From the NCBI GenBank assembly GCA_034620365.1, contig JAQGEQ010000175.1, positions 992,001 to 1,056,000 on the forward strand: a stretch of DNA of 64,000 nucleotides. Direction: 5' to 3'. The notes under the pieces are model-generated. The model saw nothing but the letters and a program-made list of their open reading frames with translations, was not told the origin of the DNA and ran no database searches. Position numbers and translations under genes: made by a program. This stretch comes from Pegea sp. RAD2-039. Taxonomy: Eukaryota > Chordata > Thaliacea > Salpida > Salpidae. Shown here piece by piece: positions 36,101 to 46,982 of the stretch. Each line of letters opens with the position of its first letter. Position 1 is the first letter of the stretch.

Positions 36101-39060
36101 ATTGATCCATAAAATCTCCTCATCATTTTCTAATACTATTTTAAGTAAGTCATTTTTAAGTTAAAAAACAAATATTTACAAAACGTGACAGATTAATAAA
36201 TCACACAATTTAATCCTGGAAACTAAATTCACCGGATAAGTCGATATATATGATTTTGGTTATCACATCATTCACTCAAAAACTGTTCAAAAAAACAATT
36301 TTTTTTATAAACTTATGCATTTTTTCTATTCCTTATTAAAACATTATCAATTATGACAACCTTTTTTGTAAATACATATCAAAATATTTTCATTTTTATC
36401 AAATAATTTATCGATTGCAAGCTACAATCCTTTGGACGTCTTCCAGAAACCAAAATTTGTCAATATAAATCTTCTATGACTTTTATCTATTTAATTATTC
36501 CAATAAGCAAGAAGGAGTGTAAAAAGAGGAATTTTAACCAACACACATTCTCATTATACCTATCATATATAAATAGGATACAAATATAGAAATTTTAAGA
36601 AGTAAGTATGTCATCTTAATTGATATAACTTGAAAAAAGGATAATGGAGAAGAAAGTATCGACTTGAAAGTCAAACAATTTATGAAGGATTTAAAAATAA
36701 GAGTTAAGTTGCTTTTAATCAATCGAATTTCTAAAATATCTAAATTTTAGGAGCTATGACGTTAGTCATAACTATCGTTTTATACTAAGTTTCTTGCATA
36801 TCGCTCTTGTAAATGTTGCTTGATGCTGTTGACCAGCTTTTAGCCAGTACGTTGCGATAAATTGACACAACTAGCTTTTATCTTAATTTTTGTCCTTATT
36901 TATAGTTTAAACCGAAGTCATTGGTCTAATGATAATAGGCTTTCATTTCACTTGTTGACAAAAGAAAAACAAATCATAAAAATCTATGAATATAAATAAA
37001 TTAACCTTTTTAAGCATCACAATAATATTTAAAAGTTTTGTCAAATGTAGGAAATGTGATTTATTCAAAATATCTAAATTTTAATGCTACAAAGTTTTTT
37101 AACTCTAGTAATACTTATTTTAGATCTTTATTTACCAATCTACTAAATGAATTTCTCGTAATCAAAAATATCATGTACTAGAACTATTAGAAAACAAAAT
37201 TAAAGGTTTAATCAAAAGCTAGAAAGATAATCATGTTTTGTTTTTTAATTTAGGCATAATAAACGATTTAAAAAGCTAGTAATTTTTATAATATTTAAAA
37301 ACTTTGTATTTTTGAATAATTATGATGACGTGGGCATATTGGTGGTTACCCAAACTAAAGAAAGTTTGTCAAAATTTAAAGTGTTCATGTTGAATCTTTA
37401 TTTTCAAATCATTATTAATTCAAATGAATAATAAAATTTTTTATTTTATTCAAACTATCAAGTAAAGTCTAAACAAATTACTTTTTAAGATATTTTATTT
37501 CTGTTTTAGATATTATATTTTATTTCTTGATGACAACAACAAACTTGTTGTGATTGAATATATAATTGACCTACATCAGGTTGTTTGCAAACATTTTTTC
37601 ATTTGGTTTTAATTTAAAAAAAGTTGGTATCTGTCAAATTGTTTGTTTGTCTTTAATGTGAAGTTTATAAAATAAAATAATTTTCGTTAAAAATATTTAA
37701 TAATTTATATAATAGCTAATTTTAAAAATATATAAGAGTATGCAATCTAATTAACATTTTAAACAAAATAAATAGTTTCAACATTTTTGTGAATAATTAT
37801 TATACTTGAAAAAATAATGTAGTTTTGATTTTTTATTTTGTTACACAATTTTTTGTGATTTTAAGATTGTTATTGATAACTCTTCTTATAAAATACAAAT
37901 GTATTTAGTTTTATAAATCTTTTAGTAAAAGGTTTTTAATGTAGTTTAGCACTTTTATTATTTGGTTTTTTAAAATTGTTTTACTTTTATATAACCTTGT
38001 TTATGAATAATATCGCTATAACTAAAAAAGTATAAAGTTTATAGCTAAACTTATAATTAAACTTTGTTTATACTTCACATTTATTTTTGCAAGATTATAA
38101 AAAGCAATTTATCAAAATTAATCTGTGGTATTTATGTAATAAAACTTTATAAAAATGTTTAACAAATTTTAAATTAAACCTTATTATGCTGGATACTGGT
38201 AACTTCAATAACTTTTGTGCAGAAATCAATTTTCTTTATCATAATCATTACTTACTTTTTTTGTAAATTTTGTATTTATAATAATTGTGACTTTAATCTT
38301 TAAAAAATGAATCAATTTACATCTTGAATTTGCCCTAATCTTTATTTAATTGTTTTATTTTTACATTTATATTTATGGATTATAATCTTGTTTAAAAACT
38401 TATATGTTGTCAAGTATTTAGATACATACTTAAAACTATTCCTATTTTTAGTTTAGTTAAATCACGGTTTAAATAATAATATAACAAGTATAATAACATA
38501 TCTTATGTTAACTAACTATATGATTTGACTCATTATGTATATTAAGGTTATCATTTTTATTTTGACATTTTTTACTTATTCTTAACATCATTTTAATAAC
38601 TCTTATTTGATAAGTATTATATGATTAATGATAATATATAGCAAGATTATAGTTTAGTTTCTGAGACACAAATAAATCAACTATCAATTATAGCAACATT
38701 ATTATAAAGTAAATGAGAAGTTTTAAAACTAGAGTTCTTGAGAAGTTACTTTATTTAAGTAAAAGTCAAAAAAGGAAATAGATTAAAGAGATAACTTATA
38801 CTAATTATAAATAAAATGTCCTTGTATACCTAAGATCTTTTTTGCATGAGCTTTTTACATTTAAGGGAGACAGAGCTCTTGCTCCAGATTAGACTCTAAC
38901 AGTTTGAGAATTACTGCTGTAGATCAAATATAAATCTGATTATAATTGTTAAAATCTACATTTTTACTAATGTAACTAGTAAATTTGCCTAATTTAAGTA
39001 ATTCTAGTTTTATGATTTTGAGTTTATCTATTCAGACTAATTTATACAAGTTTCAACAGG
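33120..39060. other. Gene-free stretch between second HLH gene and IER3IP1
   Basis: Nearly 6 kb, very AT-rich, with no supported gene. The last CAGCTG E-boxes of the left domain lie at 34109 and 34177. From there to IER3IP1 only a hAT-like terminal relic near 38.9 kb stands out. The short frames at 33.4-33.7 kb and 36.5 kb have the Phe/Ile/Lys-rich composition of translated AT-rich DNA. Confidence 0.55.
38896..38923 (-). mobile_element. hAT-like terminal inverted repeat relic
   Basis: The sequence around AGTTTGAGAATTACTGCTG, read on the minus strand, begins CAGCAGTAATTCTCAAAC. This resembles the CAGTGGTTCTCAAAC terminus of hAT (Charlie-type) DNA transposons and their MITEs. I could not find the partner terminus or an 8-bp target duplication, so this is at most one worn end of a short non-autonomous element. 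A slightly GC-richer neighbour (38860-38895) may be part of it. Confidence 0.35.
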
Positions 39061-39065
39061 TTAAA

Positions 39066-39308
39066 ATGGGTTTTGGACTTTATGCTTTGATAGAAGCAGC
39101 TTTATTGATTGTAAATGCGGCTGCAGTGTTACATGAAGAACGATTTCTGTCAAAGATTGGATGGAGCAGTGCAGGAACAGGATTTGGTGATACCCCTGGA
39201 GTCAAAACTCAGCTGATAACTTTTGTTCGCTCAGTTAGAACAGTTATGAGGGTTCCATTGATATTTATGAATTTTGCTACTATATTGTGCTTGATGTTAT
39301 TCGGATAA
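39066..39308 (+). CDS. IER3IP1: Immediate early response 3-interacting protein 1 (Yos1 family)
   Basis: This is an 80-residue protein (human 82) that matches IER3IP1/Yos1 along its length. It has a hydrophobic N-terminal segment (about 4-20), the family block VLHEERFLSKIGW, a short Gly-rich loop with FGDTPGVKTQL, then RSVRTVMRVPL and a C-terminal membrane segment ending LMLFG. The family acts in ER and early secretory membranes, supporting ER-to-Golgi transport and secretory cell survival. The coding region has no intron. The chosen ATG is the family start; an AG acceptor-like site (39058-39059) six bases before it suggests a 5' UTR intron. A poly(A) signal AATAAA lies at 39396-39401. The next gene, PPTC7, converges on it with only 435 bp between stop codons. 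Confidence 0.95.
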   Translation: MGFGLYALIEAALLIVNAAAVLHEERFLSKIGWSSAGTGFGDTPGVKTQLITFVRSVRTVMRVPLIFMNFATILCLMLFG

Positions 39309-39743
39309 GGCAAGGTGCCGCCGTATCTACCACTTTTGTAAATGTTTAACTTCAGTATGATGTAAGAAGCTAAAATCATTTTTATTATATATCAAAATAA
39401 ATCACCAGCAACTAGATAAAGCTTTTTATAAAATGATTTTGTCAATCAGACTATACAGTCGCTTGTGTATAAACAGCATTGGATTTATCTAAACAGAGAA
39501 AGTTGATTTTTAAAAAAGTGAACTTCATCCTGATCATCGTAAAGGATTTAGTTGTGGTGGCTGCCACATTAACTTCATTCATTTTTAGTTGCTTTAAAAG
39601 TAAATAACAGAAATATTATTGTGAAAATTTATGTCTGAAGGCAAGTGGTACGACAAAATAGATAATCAATTCTGGTAGGGAAGCAGAACTTTCAACGGTT
39701 TCCACTGATATTGATGAATATTCAGTTTGATTACTCGCAATTA

Positions 39744-42187
39744 TCAACCATCTCCGCTTACTATTGCTAAAACAATTGTGATATCGTCTGGTTTGCCACC
39801 TATAAAAATATTGAACATTTGCAATTATTGATAATCGTGAAATAAGATAGTATATCTGATATTCAAATTATTCTTATTTGTGATTAAATATATAGCAAAT
39901 AATATCAAAAGTATTTAGTCAACTGTGTGGTGGTAGAACGTCAGCTATTCACAAATGAAAGTTGGCACAGCAACTTGCCAAATGGTTGCGCAATTCCGAA
40001 AAGTAATAAGAAACTTATTCAAATGAAACAAATCTGAATTTTTATTCTAATCATTCAAGCATTTTTCTAGAAGTTTACTCACCACGAACATAATAACCAC
40101 TTTTCCTAGCTTCTTTAGCAAATGGTGAGATGTAGTCAGGATCATTAGAGAGTTCCCTTGCTATCTCAGCAAGATTTTTTGCAATTTCTTTGATACTTTC
40201 ATAATTGTCATCCTATTAAACGAAAAATATTAGTTTTCTAATTGATCGATAAAGTATTTAATGATAAATCAATTAGTAGATAATTGTATTGAAGTAAGGA
40301 AATGGAAGTGAACAGATGAGATAAACAACTTTTTACTAGCCTACAGCTACAGATAAAAAAACAATTTTTGAAAGTCATATGAATTGTTGTGGCTCATACA
40401 TATAATAGTAGTTTCTCTAAACCTTGTTATACACAAGTTTCCTTTATAATAAAACAATAAAATTCATTCAAAATATATAACCTTCAGTTTTGACAATTCT
40501 TTAACAATGGACTGATCAGACATATTATCAAATAATCCATCAGTAGCAGTTAAAACAATATCTCCAATTTCTAAATTAAATGTTTCTGTATCAGCATCCT
40601 CTGCACTAGAAACAAAACGTCACAAAATGATTTGATCTTTCAATTAACAATTTCAACCAATGAGCAATTAGTTAGTTTAATTAGGTCATCGTTTTTTTGA
40701 AGATCTTACTGAGAAAGTTGAAAATGAAAACCAAATAAAAGCAAGTTTTTAAAATTTTGTTGACATACGTATCATGAAGTGCATCATGTCTATAGTCTTC
40801 AGGAGGCATTGATAATTGAAAAGGTGTATTAAAGAAATGTTGTTGATCTATTGACCGGTGAACCACCTTGCCCTTTCGAACTATCATAAATCCTGAATCG
40901 CCTAAATTAGCTGTATGAAGTGTTTGTCGATAACGATCCAGCATCATTATGCAAGCAGTACTGCTACCTGTTAATAAAAGTTTATGAAAAGATTAAGACA
41001 GTTCGAGTTTTATAATTTAGTTTATAAATCGAAATAATAGTCAGGTATCTATTAATTTGATGAATCATTGTCGCTAACAAAAAACTTGACTAATTTTTGA
41101 TGATACGTTTTTTGCATATTCATAATTTTATTGAGTAAATTAAGTAGTCAGTTGTTGTCAGATTACGTCATATTATACTACGTGAATATTTTGTAACAGT
41201 TTTTTTAGCAAACAACTTAAATAGTATAGTAAATAACAATTTAATTAGTAAATTGTTTAAAATTTATCTAAAAGTACAAAAAAATGTTAATACTTAAATT
41301 TGATATAATCTACAACTTTTTTTTAAATGAAAGATTTACAAATCAAAATATTTTTTATGACATAAAAAACAAACAAAAAGTATTAAAACTATTTGAAACA
41401 TGTTTTAAAGCATTTTAAGAAGTCGTAAAGAAACTTTATATGATAGCACCAAATCAAATATCAAAAACTAACCAACTAAAGGTGATTTATCTTCTATTAA
41501 TTCTTGATAACCAGATGCAAGTAATTCTCCAGGCTTACTAGCAATAAATCGACCACTTTTTACAAGTGTCTTACAAGCTTCCATCAATTTTTTAGAAAAT
41601 TGTGATGGATCAACACCATAAGCTCTCCAGCCACCTACACCATCTGCAACACCTAAAAAAATATCAAGAAAATTACATTATGTTCGTAAACTTATTTGAT
41701 CATTGAAATAAGAAATCAAATTACCAACAACATCAGTGGCTTTATTAAAAGCTATGAAGCAAGCATCATCTCCATAGAGTCCCTTTTCAAAGATGGAAAC
41801 AGGTGGTACTCGTTGCCTTCGGTTTCGAGGTGAATCAAACTTTGAAAAGCCCCACATAGCTGACACTAGCTTACAAGGGTACGAAGGTTTGTCTGTAAAT
41901 TCAGTAGGACATTTAAACTTTTCCATCACTTATACAACTTTAAATATTACTTAGATTCTTTAGAAATCAACAATATATTAACCTGATATTGGTGTACATG
42001 AATGTGAAATGGTATGTAATATTCTTCTGGTTAATGGTGATGTTACAGAAGGAAGAGCAATGAAATCTTGCTGAACAACAGTATTAGCAAAAGCTCTAGC
42101 AACAAGCCTTCCATAAGCAACCACTGAAAGCATTCTCCCCAATATTTGAGGAGGATGTAAAGATGAAAAAATCTTACTGAGTTGCAT
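39744..42187 (-). CDS. PPTC7: PP2C-type mitochondrial protein phosphatase PPTC7
   Basis: Seven minus-strand coding exons join in frame: 42187-41983, 41892-41725, 41652-41473, 40967-40769, 40605-40482, 40212-40083 and 39799-39744, giving 353 residues (human 304). PPM signatures appear in order: YGDDACF (108-114), ADGVGGW (127-133), GSSTAC (185-190), NLGDSGF (205-211), TATDGLFDN (270-278) and KPDDIT (338-343). These include the metal-binding aspartates. The Pro/Arg/Ser-rich N-terminus of about 70 residues, with few acidic residues, fits a mitochondrial targeting region and accounts for the extra length. The family removes phosphate from matrix proteins, including coenzyme Q enzymes such as COQ7, and restrains BNIP3/NIX mitophagy. 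Two donors (gttaat, gttata) are off-consensus, but the phases agree. A 5' acceptor just before the ATG is possible. Confidence 0.93.
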
Positions 42188-43590
42188 ACTTTACAACAAT
42201 AGTGTATTGAAAATGAAAAGTTTGTTTCTAGTTATTAATTAATAGCAAATACATTCCACCTAAAGAAAATATGTTATCATATATTATTATTTTTATCATA
42301 ATTCAAAACAATCTATTTTCAAAACCTTTTAAAATGTAAACTAATTTTTTAAAAATACTCAAAATTTAAATATTTTCAATTAAAATATAAAAAAAAACAC
42401 ATAAAAACTTGTTTCTACTTTAGAATAAGATTACATCATAAGTAAATTAAAACACTTAAAAAATTGTTTAATTTATAAAACTTGTTACATAAAATAATAT
42501 AAAATAGTTGCAATAAAAAGAAATTGAATTGCTATAAAAATGGTTGGTATGATTAAAAATATATCTGACTTTTAAATTTATGTAGCAGCATACATAGTCA
42601 TTCTGAATCACCTTTGTTAAGAATAAAAAAAAAATAAAGTAAAAACTGAGAATAAAAAAATAATAGAAAAGAAATAATAGGATTATATCTTGATAAACCT
42701 TATAAAACTAAAAACACTATACAAATGTTTTGCCCAAAAATAGTATTTTATCATATTCTTTATTTAAACTTAATTCTTTTTATAATGATGGTAATAAAAC
42801 ATATATAAAGATAATAAACTGAAACTAATAGATTCAGTAAAAATCATTATTTTATTATAAAATTATCAGAATTAAAACTAACTTAATAGATTTATAAAAT
42901 AAATTTTTTTATACTTTATTCAAACTTTTTGCTTGTTTATCAAAATAAACTAAATAATTTATAATTGCCATAACCAAACATATACTTAAAAATAAAACAT
43001 CTTTAATATTTTAGTTCTACTTTAAAAAAAAACATAAAATTTTTCCAGAACAAATTTTCAAGATTAATTTAAAGAACAAGCTTAAACGATCATCTTATAT
43101 AAACTAAAATGATTACATTTTTGTAAGATATTTACAAGGTTTAATTTAAAACTAATAAACGTAAGCAAGATTTATCAAAGAAATACTATTTAAAAGAATC
43201 AAAAAATAAATCAATCTATCTCCAATTTAATTGATACCGTATGAAAAAAATTCCCACTAGTAAAATAGCTATGACCCACATGACATTAAATACTTGCGCA
43301 AGTCATAGTGCTGTGGTGATAAATAATAAAAATATTATTGCAGCATTATACCAAATTATTAGATCACAACTGCTTTAAGAAAAATGTGTAAGAAATTCTT
43401 ACACAGAATTAAAGGCTTACAAACCTTTTGTAATAAAAAAATTAATTTTTGTAGAATTTAATTGATCTATTTATATTAACAATATTCTGCTATAAATTCT
43501 TTACTTTTTAGAGCAAACAAATAAAAATCATTCTACACGGTACATTTGATATTGATGGTTTATTTTATGCATTATTTGATCTAGCTGGAA

Positions 43591-43941
43591 TAAAAACCAC
43601 AAATTGACTTTTAATAAAAGAATTTTCTTTAAAAAATAAATCAAAAGAATAAACTCATAAAAAAATTTTTGGTGAAAGTTTTTAAACACATAATTAATAC
43701 ATATATATTATATTACATTTTTACAAGATATTTGCATACCCCTTAGAAACAAAAGGTATCACAAGAGTAAGACAAATAAAAACCACAAATACTTTTAATA
43801 AAAGAATTTTCTTTAAAAAATAAATCAAAAGAATAAACTCATTTTTTGGTGAAAGTAATATTAATACATATATATTATATTACATTTTTACAAGTATTTG
43901 CATACCCCTTAGAAACAAAAGATCACAAGAGTAAGACAAAT
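43591..43941. repeat. Direct tandem duplication, about 186 and 165 bp
   Basis: Copy 1 (43591-43776) and copy 2 (43777-43941) begin with TAAAAACCAC and share long identical runs, for example AGAATTTTCTTTAAAAAATA and TTGCATACCCCTTAGAAAC. They differ by a few small deletions, so the event is fairly recent. It has no coding content and is probably replication slippage or unequal crossover. Confidence 0.85.
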
Positions 43942-44099
43942 TACATAACCTTTTTATAATATTTTTTTGTATTAAACATATAAAGTATTGAAGTATGGTA
44001 AGGAAAATTTTAGAAGTACTTAAAAAAGGTTTTCCTAAAATGATTTTTACCTTGAGACACCAAAATGTGATACAGTCCTTGATAAAACAAAATATGTCT

Positions 44100-44215
44100 A
44101 AGCAAGACCAATGTCTTCATAACTATGCATGGCTTTATTGGTAATAATGGCCCACTTTTGCCGAGTACTTCTATGCCAAGTGTGCTCCAGAAACAGCGTC
44201 AAAAACAAATATAAT
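44100..44215 (-). other. Coding-like minus-strand stretch next to LINE relic
   Basis: One minus-strand frame is open with a protein-like composition, including LEHTWHRSTRQKWAIITNK and MHSYEDIGLA before a stop. It lies just 3' of the LINE fragment in the same orientation, separated by an A/T-rich linker. I do not recognise it. It may be the tail of the LINE, another element, or a gene scrap. Confidence 0.2.
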
Positions 44216-44269
44216 AAAACGAAAAAGAATTAGAAATTTTTTTTAATTAAAACTCTTCCATTTTCTTCT

Positions 44270-44540
44270 TCTTTAATGTCAAATTTTCTTTTTTATCATT
44301 CAGTTGTTTGAGGAGTAAAGAGCGTCATTTAGAGCGAGCTGCTGCAATATCTTTCCAATTGCTAGTTTTAATGTTAAGTGATTTCATTTAGCGCTAGCGT
44401 GTATCTTTAAAACAAGGATAAGGACAGTTGATTTTACGTTTGCCTTTTATGAACTCTCCATACAGCTGATTCTTTGGGATCCATCCGTCATTCAACAGAA
44501 ATATGTAACCGAGCCAGCAAAGTCTGTATTGGCTATACCT
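44270..44540 (-). mobile_element. Worn non-LTR retrotransposon (LINE) 3' coding end
   Basis: One minus-strand frame follows the common C-terminal end of LINE polyproteins after the reverse transcriptase: YRLCWLGYIF, then DGWIPKNQLYGEFIKGKRK, FKDT, and further on SLNIKTSNWKDIAAARSK and RSLLL. This matches the widespread pattern WLGHV..M.D.RIPK.LLYGEL..GKR, then LK.L.I....WE..A.DR..WR. Three in-frame stop codons fall in about 80 codons and no upstream RT domain is visible, so it is a 5'-truncated, inactive copy, as is usual for LINEs. The clade cannot be told from this piece. Confidence 0.7.
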
Positions 44541-45594
44541 CACGTATAAGGTGGTACCATAGCTAGTTATTTAACTTATTATGTAATTTATAGTTATTAG
44601 TGAAATATTAAGAAACTAATAGCAATAAATAATAATTTATTAAACAGTTTTAGAATGTAGAATAATATATTATGCAATTAATCAAATTATTGTAAATTAT
44701 AGATATTGAACTGCAGTAATCAGATGATTGAATTATCTATATTCAAGTAGGCCACATATTTATTTAGCAATTTTATTGATATTTACAAAACTAAAATTTG
44801 TTTATATATATCAATTTAATTTGACTTACAAAATAAGGACAATTTTAATTTTGTTGAATTTATTTAAGCAACGTAAATATCTGCGAGTTTTTCAATTTAA
44901 AAGTTGACTTTGCATTTTAATATTAAAAATCGATTTGAAGCTAATGAAATAGTTAATAAAAATTGAAAAAGCTTTAGATATTTGTTCACCAGAATTTTCT
45001 GAAAAATAAAACTGTTATTTATATCAGCTTTTGTAATTTGATTCAAAAAATTCAATCAATCTAGCACAAATTTTGGGCAAGCTGTATCTATACAATTACT
45101 AGGTTATTATCCTTCATAATTCGTTAAGTATCTAAGATCTATTGACTTCAAGTGTTTGTATCTAAACTAGTAAATTCAAATCATTACTCTTCACAAGTGA
45201 TGAGGACTTGTGTTGATATATGATGTAACCAAACATATTCACTATAGAAATTATTTAAGTAAAAAGAATCAAAGTTTCCACAAAATTTATAAATCCTTAT
45301 CAACTTTTTAAATATGTTTTTGTAAACATAGAAAGATCTAATTACAAATGAGCCAAATTACATTCGTAAAAAACCTAAATTGAATTTTTATTCACGCCAC
45401 CAAAATGAAGAATAAAAAACTGAAGTGTTTCAAATGTTTGAAACATAAAACAACTGAAAAGCTTTTACAAAAAATTGTTTAGTTAGAGACATTATATCTA
45501 TTAAATGCTACCAACAGAAGATGCTTTTTATGAAGTTACATTTAAACAAATTTATTTTTAATTAAACTAACACAACGATAAGAATCAAAAAGTT

Positions 45595-45600
45595 TTTATT
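45595..45600 (-). terminator. Poly(A) signal of SF3B6
   Basis: AATAAA on the minus strand lies 39 bases after the SF3B6 stop codon. This gives a very short 3' UTR. Confidence 0.5.
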
Positions 45601-45638
45601 TAACAAAGGAAGCTTACAAAATACAGTTGGAAATTTCA

Positions 45639-46982
45639 TTAGGTTGACACTCCATATTTAGATTTGATATTATTAATCTGTTCTTGTTTTTTACCAGCAT
45701 CTTTCTTCTTGAATTGCTACACACAAAAGAAAATTAGTTTCAGAAAAATTGTTGATTACTAAAAAGTAATAAACAAGTTCTTACTCTGTTTGGATTGTAG
45801 TATAAAACAACTAAATATCGATTACAGACATTAAATCCAGATAAATGATCACAAGCATTTTTAGCATCAAATATATCCTCATATACTACATAAGCAGTAC
45901 CTCTAGTATCAGCAGTTGAACCACTGAAATAAAATTTCCAGTTTAAATTTAATCAATTTTAATTAAACAATTTTTAGAAACATAAACATCAAGCTATAAG
46001 CAGAAAGGTCTTAAATGAATTAACTAAAATAATGATGTAATTAATAATCTTATAGTTTTATAAATACATAAACAACAAATATATAAATATAAGACATAAA
46101 ATATTATAATTAAAACTTTTCTAATGTTATTATAAAGAGAAAACTGTGTCTAATAAAAGCCTCCTTTTAAAATTAGTCTCCATTAGACTATATGTAAAAT
46201 CTCTGAATTTTTAATATAAAAAAAGAATATTAAAAACAATAATTAAATGTTAAACTGTCCAAACACTTTTAAACAGACAAAAAAATAAATTGCAAGGAAA
46301 TAAATTGATGGAACGTTTGGGAAAATCAAATTAAAGAAAACTTACACTCGAATTTGTCTGATAGCACCATACTTTCCAAATATATCATACATCTCTTCAG
46401 CTGTTATCTTATAAGGTAAGTTTCTAATGTATAAAATTCTGTTTACTTCAGGAGGAAGTCTAACCTAAAATAAATATAAAAATATATATTTAAACAGAAA
46501 ATTTCTAAAATAACAAGCTGAAACAAATTAGTGATAAATAAAAAAAAATATATATAAATTATACCTATATATTATTAATTAATATTTATTTAAAATTATA
46601 AGAAAATATTAAAAAAATTTACAAAAGTAAAGCAATTTCAAAATAAATTATCTAAATTCTAAAACTTTATAAATTACTAAATGTTAGAAAAGATAGAAAT
46701 TAAAATCAATATTTAAATTAAGTTTCAAAATTATTGAATGGTCAAAATAGATAAAGTTTATAGAAACTTTTATTAATTGATAGCTTGATACATGAATTTA
46801 GTAAAAAGAAATTCAATAAAAAAGTATCTAAGAAAAAAAATTATATAATATACTAATTTCAGTGTTCTAGATTTTTTATAACTACTATTAACATCTAAAT
46901 TAAACTATATATATAAAGAGAAAAACATTTACTAATTTATATTTTTACTTACATTCGCTCGTCTAGCTGCTTGCATAGCCAT
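45639..46982 (-). CDS. SF3B6: Splicing factor 3b subunit 6 (p14, RRM protein)
   Basis: Four exons (46982-46953, 46464-46346, 45923-45785, 45716-45639) join in frame to 121 residues (human 125). It is a single RRM with RNP2 ILYIRNL at 20-26, including Tyr22, the residue known in human p14 to contact the branch-point adenosine. RNP1 RGTAYVVY is at 57-64, followed by [18 protein letters not shown] and a Lys-rich tail ending IKSKYGVST. The protein is part of the SF3b complex of the U2 and U12 snRNPs in the nucleus. The start [10 protein letters not shown] fits the family start. Donors are near-consensus (gtaagt, gtaaga) and phases 0, 2 and 0 agree. It lies head-to-head with the sorting nexin gene, 2.9 kb away. 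Confidence 0.95.

Larger units (their letters stand above)
42188..45590. other. Intergenic stretch between PPTC7 and SF3B6
   Basis: About 3.4 kb without a host gene. It contains a direct tandem duplication (43591-43941), a worn LINE 3' end (about 44270-44540) and an adjoining coding-like minus-strand stretch at about 44100-44215. The remainder is AT-rich and featureless to me. PPTC7's promoter should lie at its left edge, but I see no clear core element. Confidence 0.5.

Noticed and set aside
38985-39065. N-terminal extension of IER3IP1 by an upstream in-frame stretch
   Set aside because: The extension starts at a TTG, has no family similarity, and crosses a likely splice acceptor. The ATG at 39066 matches the family start.
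44463-44468. CAGCTG E-box at 44.46 kb as evidence against the left-half skew
   Set aside because: It lies within the LINE relic and was brought by the element. Other right-half copies are in exons of SF3B6 and SNX.
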